DNA of 64,000 bases from positions 62,001-126,000 of the forward strand of contig NZ_LHVE01000020.1 of the NCBI RefSeq assembly GCF_001269655.1, read 5' to 3'. This document shows positions 43,421-51,749 of this stretch, in pieces (position 1 is the first letter of the stretch; every line of letters starts with the position of its first letter). The notes beneath the pieces were generated by a model. That model ran no database searches. It saw nothing but the letters and a program-made list of their open reading frames with translations, and was not told the origin of the DNA. Origin of the DNA: Pseudomonas thivervalensis (GTDB lineage: Bacteria > Pseudomonadota > Gammaproteobacteria > Pseudomonadales > Pseudomonadaceae). The position numbers were made by a program, and so were the translations under genes.

Positions 43421-44050
43421 ATGTCCACCCCCAGCATGACGCTGTTCCACAACCCCGCCTCGCCCTTCGTGCGCAAGGTCCTGGTGCTGTTGCACGAAAC
43501 CGGCCAGCAAGACCGCGTGGCGTTGCAGCTCAGCCAGCTCACCCCGGTCAAGCCGGACCGGGCGCTCATCGATGACAACCCATTGAGCAAGATCCCGGCC
43601 CTGCGCCTGGCCAACGGGACGGTGATCCATGACAGCCGCGTCATCCTCGACTACCTCGACCACCAGCACGTCGGCAATCCGTTGATCCCCCGGGACGGCG
43701 CGGCCCGCTGGCGGCGTTTGACCCTGGCCTCCCTGGCCGATGGGATCATGGACGCGTCGGTGATGATCCGCTACGAAACCGCGCTACGTCCTGTGGAAAA
43801 ACACTGGGACGAGTGGCTCGAGGCGCAACGGGACAAGATTCGCCGTGCCCTGGGCCTGCTCGAAGCCGACGCGATTGCCGAACTGGCCAGCCATTTCGAC
43901 GTGGCCTCCATCAGCGTGGCCTGCGCCCTGGGCTACCTGGACCTGCGCCATCCGGACCTGGAATGGCGCAAGGCCAATCCGCAACTGGCGGCGTGGTTTG
44001 CCGAGGTGAGCTTGCGGCCTTCGATGGTCGAAACGGTGCCCAGGGTCTAG
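43421..44050 (+). CDS. Glutathione S-transferase family protein
   Basis: A 209-residue cytosolic protein. The thioredoxin-fold N-terminal domain has the active-site Ser in NPASPFVRKVLVLLHE and the glutathione-contact region LSKIPALRLANG, VIHDSRVILDYLD; the C-terminal helical domain begins near RWRRLTLASLADG. Substrates are unknown. ATG 43421 is favoured; ATG 43436 is also in frame. It is flanked by B-type repeats. Confidence 0.9.
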   Translation: MSTPSMTLFHNPASPFVRKVLVLLHETGQQDRVALQLSQLTPVKPDRALIDDNPLSKIPALRLANGTVIHDSRVILDYLDHQHVGNPLIPRDGAARWRRLTLASLADGIMDASVMIRYETALRPVEKHWDEWLEAQRDKIRRALGLLEADAIAELASHFDVASISVACALGYLDLRHPDLEWRKANPQLAAWFAEVSLRPSMVETVPRV

Positions 44051-44070
44051 ATTTGCATTGACCGATCCGG

Positions 44071-44160
44071 CCTCATCGTCGGAACGCCGCCCGGAGCAAG
44101 CTCGCTCCCACAGGGGACTGTGGCGTTCTTTGTGGGAGCGAGCTTGCTCGCGATGGCTGC
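44071..44160. repeat. B-type REPIN with an interrupted left arm
   Basis: The right arm (TGTGGGAGCGAGCTTGCTCG, from about 44130) is intact. The left arm reads CCTCATCG, then about 15 unrelated bases, then GAGCAAGCTCGCTCCCACA, where other copies read CCTCATCGCGAGCAAGC without a gap. Confidence 0.7.
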
Positions 44161-44247
44161 GCACCGGATCCAGCGGAAACAACCCAGCAATGCGCATCAC
44201 CAACACTTCACGCACCCGTTGGTCCTCCCGCAACCCCAGCGACCGGC

Positions 44248-45621
44248 TCATTTCACCTCTCCCAACTCGAAGCTCATCGCCGCGGCCGGCTTCGACCCGA
44301 CCCCGTACCAATCCAGCTTGCGGGTCAGGACCATGAACACGCCCAGCAGGCCGAACAACAACAGCGAGCCCATCAACAGCGCGTAGTCCTCGGCGCTCAA
44401 CAGGCCGTAGAGCAAACCGTACAAACCCGCCAGCCCCGCCGAAAACCCCAGGCCGTGGCTCACACTGCGCAGCACATGGCAGACATAAAACCCGATCAGC
44501 ACGACACAGGCACTGGCCGACACCAGGTACGCCAGGGTGAAGCCGATGTGCTCCGACAACGACAACAGCAGCAAGTAGAAGAACGCCAGCGCCACGCCCA
44601 CCAAGGCGTACTGGACCGGGTGCACCGCCAGGCTCTTGAGCACTTCGAAAAGGAAGAAACCGGCGAAGGTCAGGGCGACGAACAGCAGCGCATATTTGAT
44701 CGCCCGGTCGCTCTTGAGGTACTGGTCCACCGGGTCGATGAAGCTCACACCGAAGGCACGGCTGCGGAACGCTTCACAACTATCGCTTGGCTCGCAGGCT
44801 TGCAGCGTTTCCAGCAGGTTGGTGGAGAAAAACGACGTCTGCCAGTCGGCACTGAAACCCTGCTCGTTGATCTCACGGTTGGTGGGCAGGTAGTTGCCGA
44901 TGAAGCTGGGGTGTGGCCAGTCGGCCGACAGGTGCACCTTGGTGGATTTGCCCACCGGCAGAATCTGGAACTCGCCCGTGCCTTGCAGGCGCAGGTCAAA
45001 ACCGAAGGTCAGCTCGGGGCCGCCCTGGGCGGTGATCATCGGCAGCGGCACATGCACGCCCTGCCCGAGCCAGCCGAGTCGCGAGCCAGGCAGGAAGTCG
45101 ACGGTCTGTTGGTTCAGCGTCAGGGTCAGCGCATTCTCGATGCCGCGAATATCGCTGATGCCGACGCTCAGGTACGGCTCGTCAAAACGGTAATCGGCAA
45201 AATCCTTGGCGGCGACACCGTAGCGCTCAGGCACCTTGAAGCGGCCATCGATGCGGTTATCGGCGTGGAACATCCGTGCCTCGTAGATGCCCCGAGCACG
45301 GGTTTCGGTGCGGACCTGGCCGTCGAGCTCGAATTGCTCCGGCAGAAAATACAACTCCCCCGTCCGCTCGACGGTTTCCAGGAAACGCACACCCGTCTTC
45401 TCGTTAGTGTTCCAGACCTTCACGCTCTTGCGAAACGGCACCACGATCATCGGCCCGATCAATTGCTGGTTGTAGCTGGAGCTGCGGGCGATGTCCTGCA
45501 ACACACCGTCGCGCAATTCCTGGCGCTCGTCGATGAGGCCGTTGATCATCAACAGAGGGATCATCAGCAAGAGGATCAAGAGGGCGATCATGCCCAGTTT
45601 TATGGCGAGGCTGCGGTTCAT
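44248..45621 (-). CDS. creD: CreD, inner-membrane protein of the Cre regulon
   Basis: A 457-residue protein with one N-terminal transmembrane helix (IALLILLLMIPLLMING), a large periplasmic domain (about 35-300), and a C-terminal cluster of five to six helices. The motif GLIDERQELRDGVL after the first helix is typical. CreD is induced by CreBC after inhibition of DD-carboxypeptidase; in pseudomonads it affects beta-lactam response and biofilm. A direct repeat like a CreB tag lies 67 nt upstream of the start. Confidence 0.93.
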   Translation of the reverse strand: MNRSLAIKLGMIALLILLLMIPLLMINGLIDERQELRDGVLQDIARSSSYNQQLIGPMIVVPFRKSVKVWNTNEKTGVRFLETVERTGELYFLPEQFELDGQVRTETRARGIYEARMFHADNRIDGRFKVPERYGVAAKDFADYRFDEPYLSVGISDIRGIENALTLTLNQQTVDFLPGSRLGWLGQGVHVPLPMITAQGGPELTFGFDLRLQGTGEFQILPVGKSTKVHLSADWPHPSFIGNYLPTNREINEQGFSADWQTSFFSTNLLETLQACEPSDSCEAFRSRAFGVSFIDPVDQYLKSDRAIKYALLFVALTFAGFFLFEVLKSLAVHPVQYALVGVALAFFYLLLLSLSEHIGFTLAYLVSASACVVLIGFYVCHVLRSVSHGLGFSAGLAGLYGLLYGLLSAEDYALLMGSLLLFGLLGVFMVLTRKLDWYGVGSKPAAAMSFELGEVK

Positions 45622-45687
45622 GTGGGGCTCTCCCTGTTCGAATGAGGGAGAGTCTGGGGTGGCTGTGTGAGGGGTTTATGGGAGGAA

Positions 45688-45706
45688 TGTGGAGATTGTG
45701 TGGAGA
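45688..45706 (-). promoter_or_regulatory. CreB-tag-like direct repeat upstream of creD
   Basis: On the minus strand TCTCCACA occurs twice with an 11-bp period, giving TCCAC-N6-TCCAC. The E. coli tag is TTCAC-N6-TTCAC, differing by one base per half. It lies in the creD promoter region. Confidence 0.6.
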
Positions 45707-45732
45707 CTTAAATCCACCTGACCAATGAAACC

Positions 45733-45826
45733 TGTGGCGAGGGAGCTTGCTCCCGCTGGATCGCGCAGCGGTCCCAAGCTTTTGGGGCTGCTACGCAGCC
45801 CAGCGGGAGCAAGCTCCCTCGCCACA
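45733..45826. repeat. A-type REPIN between creC and creD
   Basis: Arms TGTGGCGAGGGAGCTTGCTCC and reverse complement, with GGATCGCGCAGCGGTCC and GGGCTGCTACGCAGCCC centres. It separates the kinase gene from creD. Confidence 0.9.
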
Positions 45827-45855
45827 ATAGTGTTCCAAACTGAGCAACTGGGTGT

Positions 45856-47274
45856 TCAGGGCAACCGCAAAGCCACCTCCACCCCACCCTCGACATTGCC
45901 AATACTGAATTGCCCACCATGCAGCTGCACCACTTCCTCAACGAAGTTGAGCCCCAGGCCGGTGCTCTTGCGGCCGCTGTCCGGGCGCGGCAAAGAGTAG
46001 AAACGCTCGCTCAAGCGAGGCAGCGCGTAGTCGGGAATCGGCGCGGCCTGATTGAACAGGCGGATCTCGACACGGCTCCCGCGGCGCTCGGCGCTGACCC
46101 GTAGCACGCCGTTGACGGGGGTGAAGTCCAAGGCGTTTTCCAGCAAATTGCCCAAGGCCTGGCGCAACAGGAACGGCTCTCCCGTCAACGTCAGGTCGGC
46201 CGCGATGTGCTGTTCAACCGTCAACTGGCGACTTTCAATCCAGCCGCCACGCGCTTCCAACAATTCATCCATCAACGCCGCCAACGGCACCGCGACTTCT
46301 TCTTCCAACCCCTGGCGCTGCTCGATCTGGGCCAGGTTGAGCAAGCGCTCGATCAACTGCTGCATGCGCACGCTTTCGTTGTCGATGTTGCTGACAAAGC
46401 GCTGGTGCTGGGCGGCGGGCATGTCGCTTTGCAGCAGCTCGGCGGCGCCACGAATCGCCGCCAGCGGGCTCTTGAGTTCGTGGGTGAGCGTGTGCACGTA
46501 TCGCTCGACGTACGCCTTGCCCTCCAGTTGGGTGCGCATGTGCTCCACGGCACCGGCCAGTTGCTCGAACTCGCCACCACGATAGTGCGGCACTTCCACC
46601 CGGCGCCCCTGGCTGACCGCCTGGGCGTAGATCGTCAAACGCCGCAATGCGGCGCTGAGCCACCACGACAGCAAGCCGCCCAGCAACAAGCCCAGGGCAA
46701 CCAGGCCGGCGCCATAGGCCAACAGCCGCCGCTCGGTACGATCGACATAAGGCTGCAAGGAACTGTTGGGCTTGGCGACCGTGACGACGCCGATGATCCG
46801 GCCGTTGTCGCGAATCGGTGCGCCGACGTGCATCACCGAAGACGCCGGATCGTCCGGATCGCTGCGGCTCGAGCGAGCGCCGTAGTGGCCGCGCAGGGTC
46901 AGGTAGACGTCGTTCCAACGGGAATAATCCTGCCCGACCGCCACACCACTGGAATCGAGCACCACAATGCCCTGGGCATCGGTGACGTAGATGCGATGGC
47001 TGACCTGGTTTTTCGGCAAGCCCCAGATCGTCGCCGCCGGCTCACGCTCGCCGTAGGCCCTGAGCAACTGCGGCCAGCGATTCTGATTGAGAGTGCCGGC
47101 CTTGAAATCGTCCCGCAGGATCTCGGCCATCAGGTTGGCCGTGTCCACCAGGGTTTCCTCGGTGGACTGGCGCACGCCGGGGCGGATTTCTTCCATGACC
47201 GTGTTGAGCACGAAATAACCGGTCAAGGCGATAAACAGCACATACACCAGGAAAATCCGGATCCCCAGTGACAT
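45856..47274 (-). CDS. creC: CreC sensor histidine kinase
   Basis: A 472-residue kinase: TM1 (residues 1-25), a periplasmic sensor (about 30-180), TM2 near LLAYGAGLVALGLLLGGLLSW, HAMP, HisKA with the phospho-accepting His in LTHELKSPLAAIRGA, and HATPase (GNLLENALDF, GLGLNFVEEVVQLHGG). It phosphorylates CreB when penicillin-binding-protein function is blocked. The ATG overlaps the creB stop (TGATG), so the pair is coupled. Confidence 0.93.
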   Translation of the reverse strand: MSLGIRIFLVYVLFIALTGYFVLNTVMEEIRPGVRQSTEETLVDTANLMAEILRDDFKAGTLNQNRWPQLLRAYGEREPAATIWGLPKNQVSHRIYVTDAQGIVVLDSSGVAVGQDYSRWNDVYLTLRGHYGARSSRSDPDDPASSVMHVGAPIRDNGRIIGVVTVAKPNSSLQPYVDRTERRLLAYGAGLVALGLLLGGLLSWWLSAALRRLTIYAQAVSQGRRVEVPHYRGGEFEQLAGAVEHMRTQLEGKAYVERYVHTLTHELKSPLAAIRGAAELLQSDMPAAQHQRFVSNIDNESVRMQQLIERLLNLAQIEQRQGLEEEVAVPLAALMDELLEARGGWIESRQLTVEQHIAADLTLTGEPFLLRQALGNLLENALDFTPVNGVLRVSAERRGSRVEIRLFNQAAPIPDYALPRLSERFYSLPRPDSGRKSTGLGLNFVEEVVQLHGGQFSIGNVEGGVEVALRLP

Positions 47275-47954
47275 CAGCTGTGTCCCGGGCTGTAGCTGTA
47301 GCCCAGGCCCCGATGTGTCTGGATCGGCTCGGCCTCGGCCCGGACCAGGCGCAGCTTGGCGCGCACGCTCTTGATGTGGCTGTCGATGCTGCGCTCGTAG
47401 CCGGCATCGCTGGCAACGCCCAGGGCATCGAGCAGCTGTTCGCGGCTAAAGACCCGCTCGGGTTGCTCCAGCAGGCAATTGAGCAAGCGGAATTCGTGGC
47501 GAGTGAGGTTCAGGGGCTTGCCGCGATAGTTGATCTGCACGCGGTCGGCATCGACCTGAAACAACGCCGCGCCCAGCTCCACCGCCGGACGCGGCGCCAC
47601 GCGCTTGAGGATCGCCCGGACCCTGGCCGCCACTTCGCGGGGGCTGAAGGGTTTGACCACGTAATCGTCGGCACCTATCTCCAGGCCCACGATTCGGTCT
47701 ATCTCGCCGTCCCGGGCTGTAAGAAAGATGACCGGAACGTCGCTGAAACGTCTGAGATTTTTACAAGTCTCGAATCCGCTGATATCCGGCAGGCCCACAT
47801 CGAGAATGATCAGGTCCGCCGGGGTGTTCTTCTGGTGCTCGAGGGCGGCTGCGCCAAGGCTCAACCAGGTGGTATCAAAGCCCTCCCCTTGCAGGGCAAA
47901 CACCAGCGTATCGGCGATGGCGGCTTCGTCTTCGACAATCAGAATATGAGGCAT
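47274..47954 (-). CDS. creB: CreB response regulator
   Basis: A 226-residue OmpR-type regulator: receiver with ILIVEDEAAI, phospho-acceptor in LIILDVGLPDISG and Lys in DDYVVKPFSPREV; a winged-helix C-terminal domain ends in the DNA-contact segment DSHIKSVRAKLR. It activates creD. The start is at 47954 (MPHILIVEDE); 48014 would add an unrelated 20-residue lead. Confidence 0.93.
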   Translation of the reverse strand: MPHILIVEDEAAIADTLVFALQGEGFDTTWLSLGAAALEHQKNTPADLIILDVGLPDISGFETCKNLRRFSDVPVIFLTARDGEIDRIVGLEIGADDYVVKPFSPREVAARVRAILKRVAPRPAVELGAALFQVDADRVQINYRGKPLNLTRHEFRLLNCLLEQPERVFSREQLLDALGVASDAGYERSIDSHIKSVRAKLRLVRAEAEPIQTHRGLGYSYSPGHS

Positions 47955-48023
47955 GGCTTGGGAGCCCGGCTGTAAAGTTGCCGGAACGGTGCCCCAAGCC
48001 TCGGGGTACGTCAATCAGGGAAA

Positions 48024-48530
48024 TCAGCAGTCCGGCTTATCCGCGGTAAACCGCCGCGCCGGGTTCACCGCCGCGCCGAACTCACGCAACGCCTTGGCAC
48101 CAATCAACAGCGGGTAATTGAAACTGCTGCGGTCGGTCAGGTTGACCTCGACCGTGCGCTTGACGTTGCCCAGGCACAACTCCAGATCGACCACCGGACG
48201 CTTGGTGGGGGCGATCTTTTCATCGTCGTCCTCATCTTCTTCGGAACGGGTCTTGATCTTGCTGATACGGGCGACCTTGTGTTCGTAGACCTTGTTGCTC
48301 GCATCCTTGGTCGCCAGGCGGAACCGCACCCAATCATCGCCATCACGGGTAAAGGTCTCGATGTCCTTGGCCGACAGCGAGGCGGTCAGGGCGCCGGTGT
48401 CCATCTTGGCCTTGAGCACTTCACCGCCGATTTCCGGCAGCGCGATGTATTCGTAGCGCCCGTACAGGGTCGGCTCGGCGGCCAGCACTGGAAGGGCCAC
48501 CAGGGAAAGCAGGGCGAGAACTGATTTCAT
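48024..48530 (-). CDS. Exported retropepsin-like protein (PF05618-type)
   Basis: A 168-residue protein with a signal peptide (MKSVLALLSLVALPVLAAEP) and a single aspartic-protease-like half with Asp44-Thr45-Gly46 in KAKMDTGALTASL, and the later LLIGAKALREF motif. The family was once called ATP-dependent zinc protease and includes RimB; members resemble retropepsins and may be dimers. An acidic insertion (EEDEDDDE) lies mid-domain. It is 70 nt upstream of creB on the same strand, so it might share its transcript. Substrate unknown. Confidence 0.82.
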   Translation of the reverse strand: MKSVLALLSLVALPVLAAEPTLYGRYEYIALPEIGGEVLKAKMDTGALTASLSAKDIETFTRDGDDWVRFRLATKDASNKVYEHKVARISKIKTRSEEDEDDDEKIAPTKRPVVDLELCLGNVKRTVEVNLTDRSSFNYPLLIGAKALREFGAAVNPARRFTADKPDC

Positions 48531-48599
48531 GCAATAGGGCTTCCTGTGTGGGTGGGTTTTTAGACCGTGGCTGATGAATTCGTTCGGTTGATCGCACAC

Positions 48600-48770
48600 C
48601 TGTGGCCAGAGACTGCTCCTGCTCAGCCCTGTAGGAGCTGTCGAGTGAAACGAGGCTGCGATCTTTCCAAAGACAGTTGACTCCAAAGCGAATGAGTCCA
48701 AAGCGAAAGATCAAAAGATCGCAGCCTTCGGCAGCTCCTACACAGCCCAGCGGGAGCAATCTCTGACCAC
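48600..48770. repeat. Composite repeat: C-type element nested in decayed A-type arms
   Basis: The outer arms TGTGGCCAGAGACTGCTCC and GGGAGCAATCTCTGACCAC are diverged but still mutually complementary A-type arms. Inside lie C-type arms TGTAGGAGCTGTCGAGTGAA (left) and, on the right, GCAGCTCCTACA, with GCTGCGATCTTTCC facing GATCAAAAGATCGCAGC. The rest of the gap 48531-48883 shows no gene; the acyltransferase promoter should be at 48780-48880. Confidence 0.8.
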
Positions 48771-48883
48771 AAAAAGCGCTCCCAACCTACCCTAGCCCAA
48801 GTGAAACTTTCGTCTACACCGATTTGGCCTGTCGCCCGAAGCTTGCTTATCATGGCCCGTCCACCCGTTCGCAAGAGTCATCT

Positions 48884-49771
48884 ATGCGCCGCCTGCTCAC
48901 CGGCTGTTTCGTCACCCTGCTGCTGTTGCTCAACACCCTGGTACTGTTCGGGCCGCTGATGGTGTTCGCACTGCTCAAACTGGTCCTTCCCGGGCGCTTT
49001 CGCGACTATGCCTCGTGGGCGGTGATGTGGATCGCCGAGACCTGGGCCGAGATCGACAAGCTGATCTTTGCCCTGTGCATCCCCACCCGCTGGGACATCC
49101 GCGGCGGCGCAGACCTGCGCAGCGATACGTCCTACCTGGTGATCAGCAATCACCAATCCTGGGTGGACATCCCCGCCCTCGTCCAGACCCTCAACCGACG
49201 CACGCCATTCTTCAAGTTCTTCCTCAAGAAGGAGCTGATCTGGGTGCCGTTCCTGGGGCTGGCCTGGTGGGCCCTGGATTACCCCTTCATGAAACGCTAC
49301 ACCAAGGCGTTCCTGGCAAAAAACCCGGAGCTGGCCGGCAAGGACCTGGAAATCACCAAGGCTGCCTGCGAGCTGTTCAAGCGCCAACCGGTCACCGTGG
49401 TCAACTACCTCGAAGGCACCCGCTTCACCGCCATCAAAAGCCAACAGCAGCAATCGCCCTTCACCCACCTGCTCAAGCCCAAGGCCGGTGGCGTGGCGTT
49501 CGTGCTGGCGGCCATGGGTGAACAACTGGACGCAGTGCTGGACGTGACCGTGGTCTATCCGCAAGAACGCATTCCCGGGTTCTGGGACTTGATCAGCGGC
49601 GCGGTGCCCAGGGTCATCATCGACATCCAGACCCGCGAACTGGACCCGGCGCTGTGGCAGGGCGACTACGAGAACGATCCGGTGTTTCGCCAGCAGGTGC
49701 AGGACTGGGTCAACCAGCTCTGGACCGAAAAGGACCAGCGCATTGCGGCCTTGCGCAACAAGGGTGGCTGA
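48884..49771 (+). CDS. Membrane acyltransferase (PlsC/YihG family)
   Basis: A 295-residue protein with an N-terminal membrane segment (LLTGCFVTLLLLLNTLVLFG) and the acyltransferase blocks: NHQSWVDI (His-x4-Asp type catalytic motif), FMKRYTKAF and NYLEGTRFT. It should acylate lysophosphatidate or a related lipid; YihG-type enzymes fine-tune phospholipid composition. ATG 48884 fits family length. Its TGA (49769-49771) abuts the stop of the convergent DUF2780 gene with no gap. Confidence 0.9.
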   Translation: MRRLLTGCFVTLLLLLNTLVLFGPLMVFALLKLVLPGRFRDYASWAVMWIAETWAEIDKLIFALCIPTRWDIRGGADLRSDTSYLVISNHQSWVDIPALVQTLNRRTPFFKFFLKKELIWVPFLGLAWWALDYPFMKRYTKAFLAKNPELAGKDLEITKAACELFKRQPVTVVNYLEGTRFTAIKSQQQQSPFTHLLKPKAGGVAFVLAAMGEQLDAVLDVTVVYPQERIPGFWDLISGAVPRVIIDIQTRELDPALWQGDYENDPVFRQQVQDWVNQLWTEKDQRIAALRNKGG

Positions 49772-50341
49772 TCAGATACCGGTGCCCCAGATCCCCCCCA
49801 GGTTCTGCAGCAGGGAACCGGCAACGCCCTGTTGGCCGAGATACTGCAGAATGATCGGGGCAAACTGGCCGATCATGCCGCTGTCCATGCCCAGCGCACT
49901 GAAGGCATTGTTCAGGTCGCCGGTGTCCTTGACGTTACCCAGCAGGCCATCGAGCAAGGCATTTTTGTCCGACCCGCCACCGAGCAAGCCACCCAGGCCG
50001 TTGAGCCCGCCGATGGCGCTGTTCCCCGCGATCTGATCCAGGCCCGGCACACTTTTGCTCAACTCGGAGAACTGCGGTTCGCTGAGACGGTTCTTCGCCA
50101 GCCCCAACATCGCACCGGCACCGCCGATGGCCTGTTCCGGCGTGATCTTGAGCTCGGATCCCAAGGTATTGAGCAGCCCGGCGGCTTTCGGCGCGGCGGC
50201 CACTACGCCCTCTTCCTCACCTTGATTACCCTGCATCGCCGACACCACATTGGCCGCATCGCTGAGGCTGAACTGCGCGAAAGCCGGGCTGGCGGCCAGA
50301 GTCAACAGGCAAGACAGTGCAAAACCTCGTGGAACCTTCAT
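49772..50341 (-). CDS. Exported DUF2780 protein
   Basis: A 189-residue protein with a signal peptide (KVPRGFALSCLLTLAASPAFA). The mature part has the DUF2780 helical region (LLNTLGSELKITPEQAIGGAGAMLGLAK) and a glycine-rich stretch (GGLNGLGGLLGGGS). The function is unknown; it is probably periplasmic. A ribosome site AGAGGAAG precedes ATG 50341, and a terminator-like hairpin lies just 23 nt upstream of that start. The stop is immediately adjacent to that of the acyltransferase on the other strand, with no terminator between. Confidence 0.83.
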   Translation of the reverse strand: MKVPRGFALSCLLTLAASPAFAQFSLSDAANVVSAMQGNQGEEEGVVAAAPKAAGLLNTLGSELKITPEQAIGGAGAMLGLAKNRLSEPQFSELSKSVPGLDQIAGNSAIGGLNGLGGLLGGGSDKNALLDGLLGNVKDTGDLNNAFSALGMDSGMIGQFAPIILQYLGQQGVAGSLLQNLGGIWGTGI

Positions 50342-50363
50342 CCGGGACTTCCTCTTGAACATG

Positions 50364-50387
50364 AAAAAGCCGCTCATAAAGAGCGGC
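50364..50387 (-). terminator. Terminator-like hairpin in the DUF2780 leader
   Basis: On the minus strand GCCGCTC, loop TTTAT, GAGCGGC, then TTTTTCATG. It is a good intrinsic terminator in form, yet it lies 23 nt upstream of the DUF2780 start on the coding side. It may attenuate that gene or end an upstream minus-strand transcript. Confidence 0.6.
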
Positions 50388-50555
50388 GTAAAGCGTGCGT
50401 TGGACTGGGGTGCAAGGGGATTGTTCCCCAAAGTGAATTACATCCGCGGCCGGTCATGGTAACTGCGTCACTGTTCCAGCACCTTCCACTCAGAGCCCCC
50501 TGCCCTCGCCTGCGCCGTTACCGTACAGTGCCGCTTCCTCCAACTGAGTTTGCCC

Positions 50556-51131
50556 ATGAACGTAAAAATCGGCGGCGCCACCCTCGCGGTCATCCTGACC
50601 GGCATGCTCATTGTCCTGGGCGTCAACGAATGTCAGCGCGGCCCGCTGAACCCGGAACTGGCCGATGGCACCAGTGAAGAACAAAAGACCTGGCTGACCA
50701 TCGAACACCGCATCAAGCGCTCCGACCCGACCCTGACCGAGGTGACCCGCGACCAGCAAACGCTGACCGTGCACTACCGTCCTGGTACTTGCGCGGATGA
50801 CTGCGAGCCCTGGGTCCCGCCTATGTTGCGGATAGTTGGTCACGGCCTGGCGGCACTCAACGGCGCGCCGGGGGGCAAGCAGTACACGCAAGTGACGGTC
50901 AAGGCGCGGATCCTTGCCGATGATGACGTGGAACTGATCTACGACATGCCAGGTTTTGACGCCATCAAGACCCAACAAGGCGGCTACGAAACCTTTGCCG
51001 GCATGCCTCGCAGCCTGAATTTCAGCGCCGACGCCCTGGCCCAGGCGCAAACCTATTGCCAAGGCCCTAGCGCTAAAGGGTTCTACCCTGAATTCTGCGA
51101 ACGGGTCGAGACCGCAACGGCCCATCGATAA
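50556..51131 (+). CDS. Membrane-anchored protein of unknown function
   Basis: A 191-residue protein with one N-terminal hydrophobic segment (GGATLAVILTGMLIVLGVNEC) that could be a signal anchor or lipobox-free leader, followed by a soluble domain with four cysteines, two in CADDCEPW and two near the end in AQTYCQ and PEFCERVE, suggesting periplasmic disulfides. I do not recognise the family. An opposite-strand open frame covers the same region but contains repeat sequence and lacks protein-like features. An A-type REPIN starts 2 nt after the stop. Confidence 0.72.
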   Translation: MNVKIGGATLAVILTGMLIVLGVNECQRGPLNPELADGTSEEQKTWLTIEHRIKRSDPTLTEVTRDQQTLTVHYRPGTCADDCEPWVPPMLRIVGHGLAALNGAPGGKQYTQVTVKARILADDDVELIYDMPGFDAIKTQQGGYETFAGMPRSLNFSADALAQAQTYCQGPSAKGFYPEFCERVETATAHR

Positions 51132-51132
51132 C

Positions 51133-51236
51133 CGTGGCGAGGGAGCTTGTTCCCGCTGGGCTGCGAAGCAGCCCCCGCTGCTCGGATACAACGGCGAGCG
51201 CTTCACACTCGAGCGGGAGCAAGCTGCCTCGCCACA
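51133..51236. repeat. A-type REPIN abutting a stop codon
   Basis: CGTGGCGAGGGAGCTTGTTCC and GGGAGCAAGCTGCCTCGCCAC, each arm with one change from the common form. The element begins at the second base after the TAA of the upstream gene. Confidence 0.88.
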
Positions 51237-51331
51237 ATAGGGCGGTGTTCTTCGTGAATACTCACGACTAAAAATTCTGCTGCGGTAGTCGTCCGACTAT
51301 CAACGCGCAAGCCGTTATTTCCTCTCGGTAT

Positions 51332-51359
51332 TGCCTACTGTCAACGTTGACAGTAGGCA
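51332..51359. repeat. 28-bp perfect palindrome upstream of the cold-shock gene
   Basis: TGCCTACTGTCAAC followed directly by its reverse complement GTTGACAGTAGGCA. The core CCTACTGTCA-N4-TGACAGTAGG recurs exactly at 51751. TTGACA in the right arm could be a -35. The gap 51132-51465 also holds a REPIN and short inverted repeats at 51253-51268 and 51285-51298. Confidence 0.85.
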
Positions 51360-51465
51360 GCTGTACACGCGGGTTCTAAGCTGCAGCCGAGTCAACGAGA
51401 ACAAGGCTCTGGGCAAACCACAGTCCCTGTGCCTTTCTTCATTCGGGCAAGCAGGAAGAATAAAA

Positions 51466-51678
51466 ATGAACGACCGAATCAAAGGAACCGTGAAGTGGTT
51501 CAACGATGCAAAGGGCTATGGCTTCATTACTTGTGGCAAAGGCGGCGAGGAATTGTTCGTTCATTACTCGGCGATAGATGGCGAGGGTTATAAAACGTTG
51601 AAACAGAAGCAGACCGTTTCGTTTGAAATCGGGAACGGTGATAAAGGCATGCAGGCCATGAGAGTGACGCCGGAATAA
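51466..51678 (+). CDS. CspA-family cold-shock protein
   Basis: A 70-residue OB-fold RNA/DNA-binding protein. RNP1 is KGYGFITC and RNP2 is LFVHYSAI (the usual FVHFSAI with a Tyr). AGGAAG at 51453-51458 serves ATG 51466; an in-frame ATG at 51331 would put the palindrome in the coding region and is rejected. The gene is AT-richer than its neighbours and has the unusual tail QAMRVTPE. It lies between two copies of the same inverted repeat. Confidence 0.9.
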   Translation: MNDRIKGTVKWFNDAKGYGFITCGKGGEELFVHYSAIDGEGYKTLKQKQTVSFEIGNGDKGMQAMRVTPE

Positions 51679-51749
51679 CCATCGGTTCGCTCAGGCACTT
51701 CCCCTGAAACGTCGAATGAAAACCTGCAAGGCTATTTCCTTTTGGTCTG

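Noticed and set aside
50490..51206. 238-codon minus-strand frame opposite the 191-residue protein
   Set aside because: Its N-terminus is made of REPIN sequence and it has no protein-like segments; the plus-strand frame has a membrane anchor and paired cysteines.
51331..51465. Extended N-terminus for the cold-shock protein
   Set aside because: It would run through the palindrome; the 70-residue form is the normal Csp size and has a good ribosome site.
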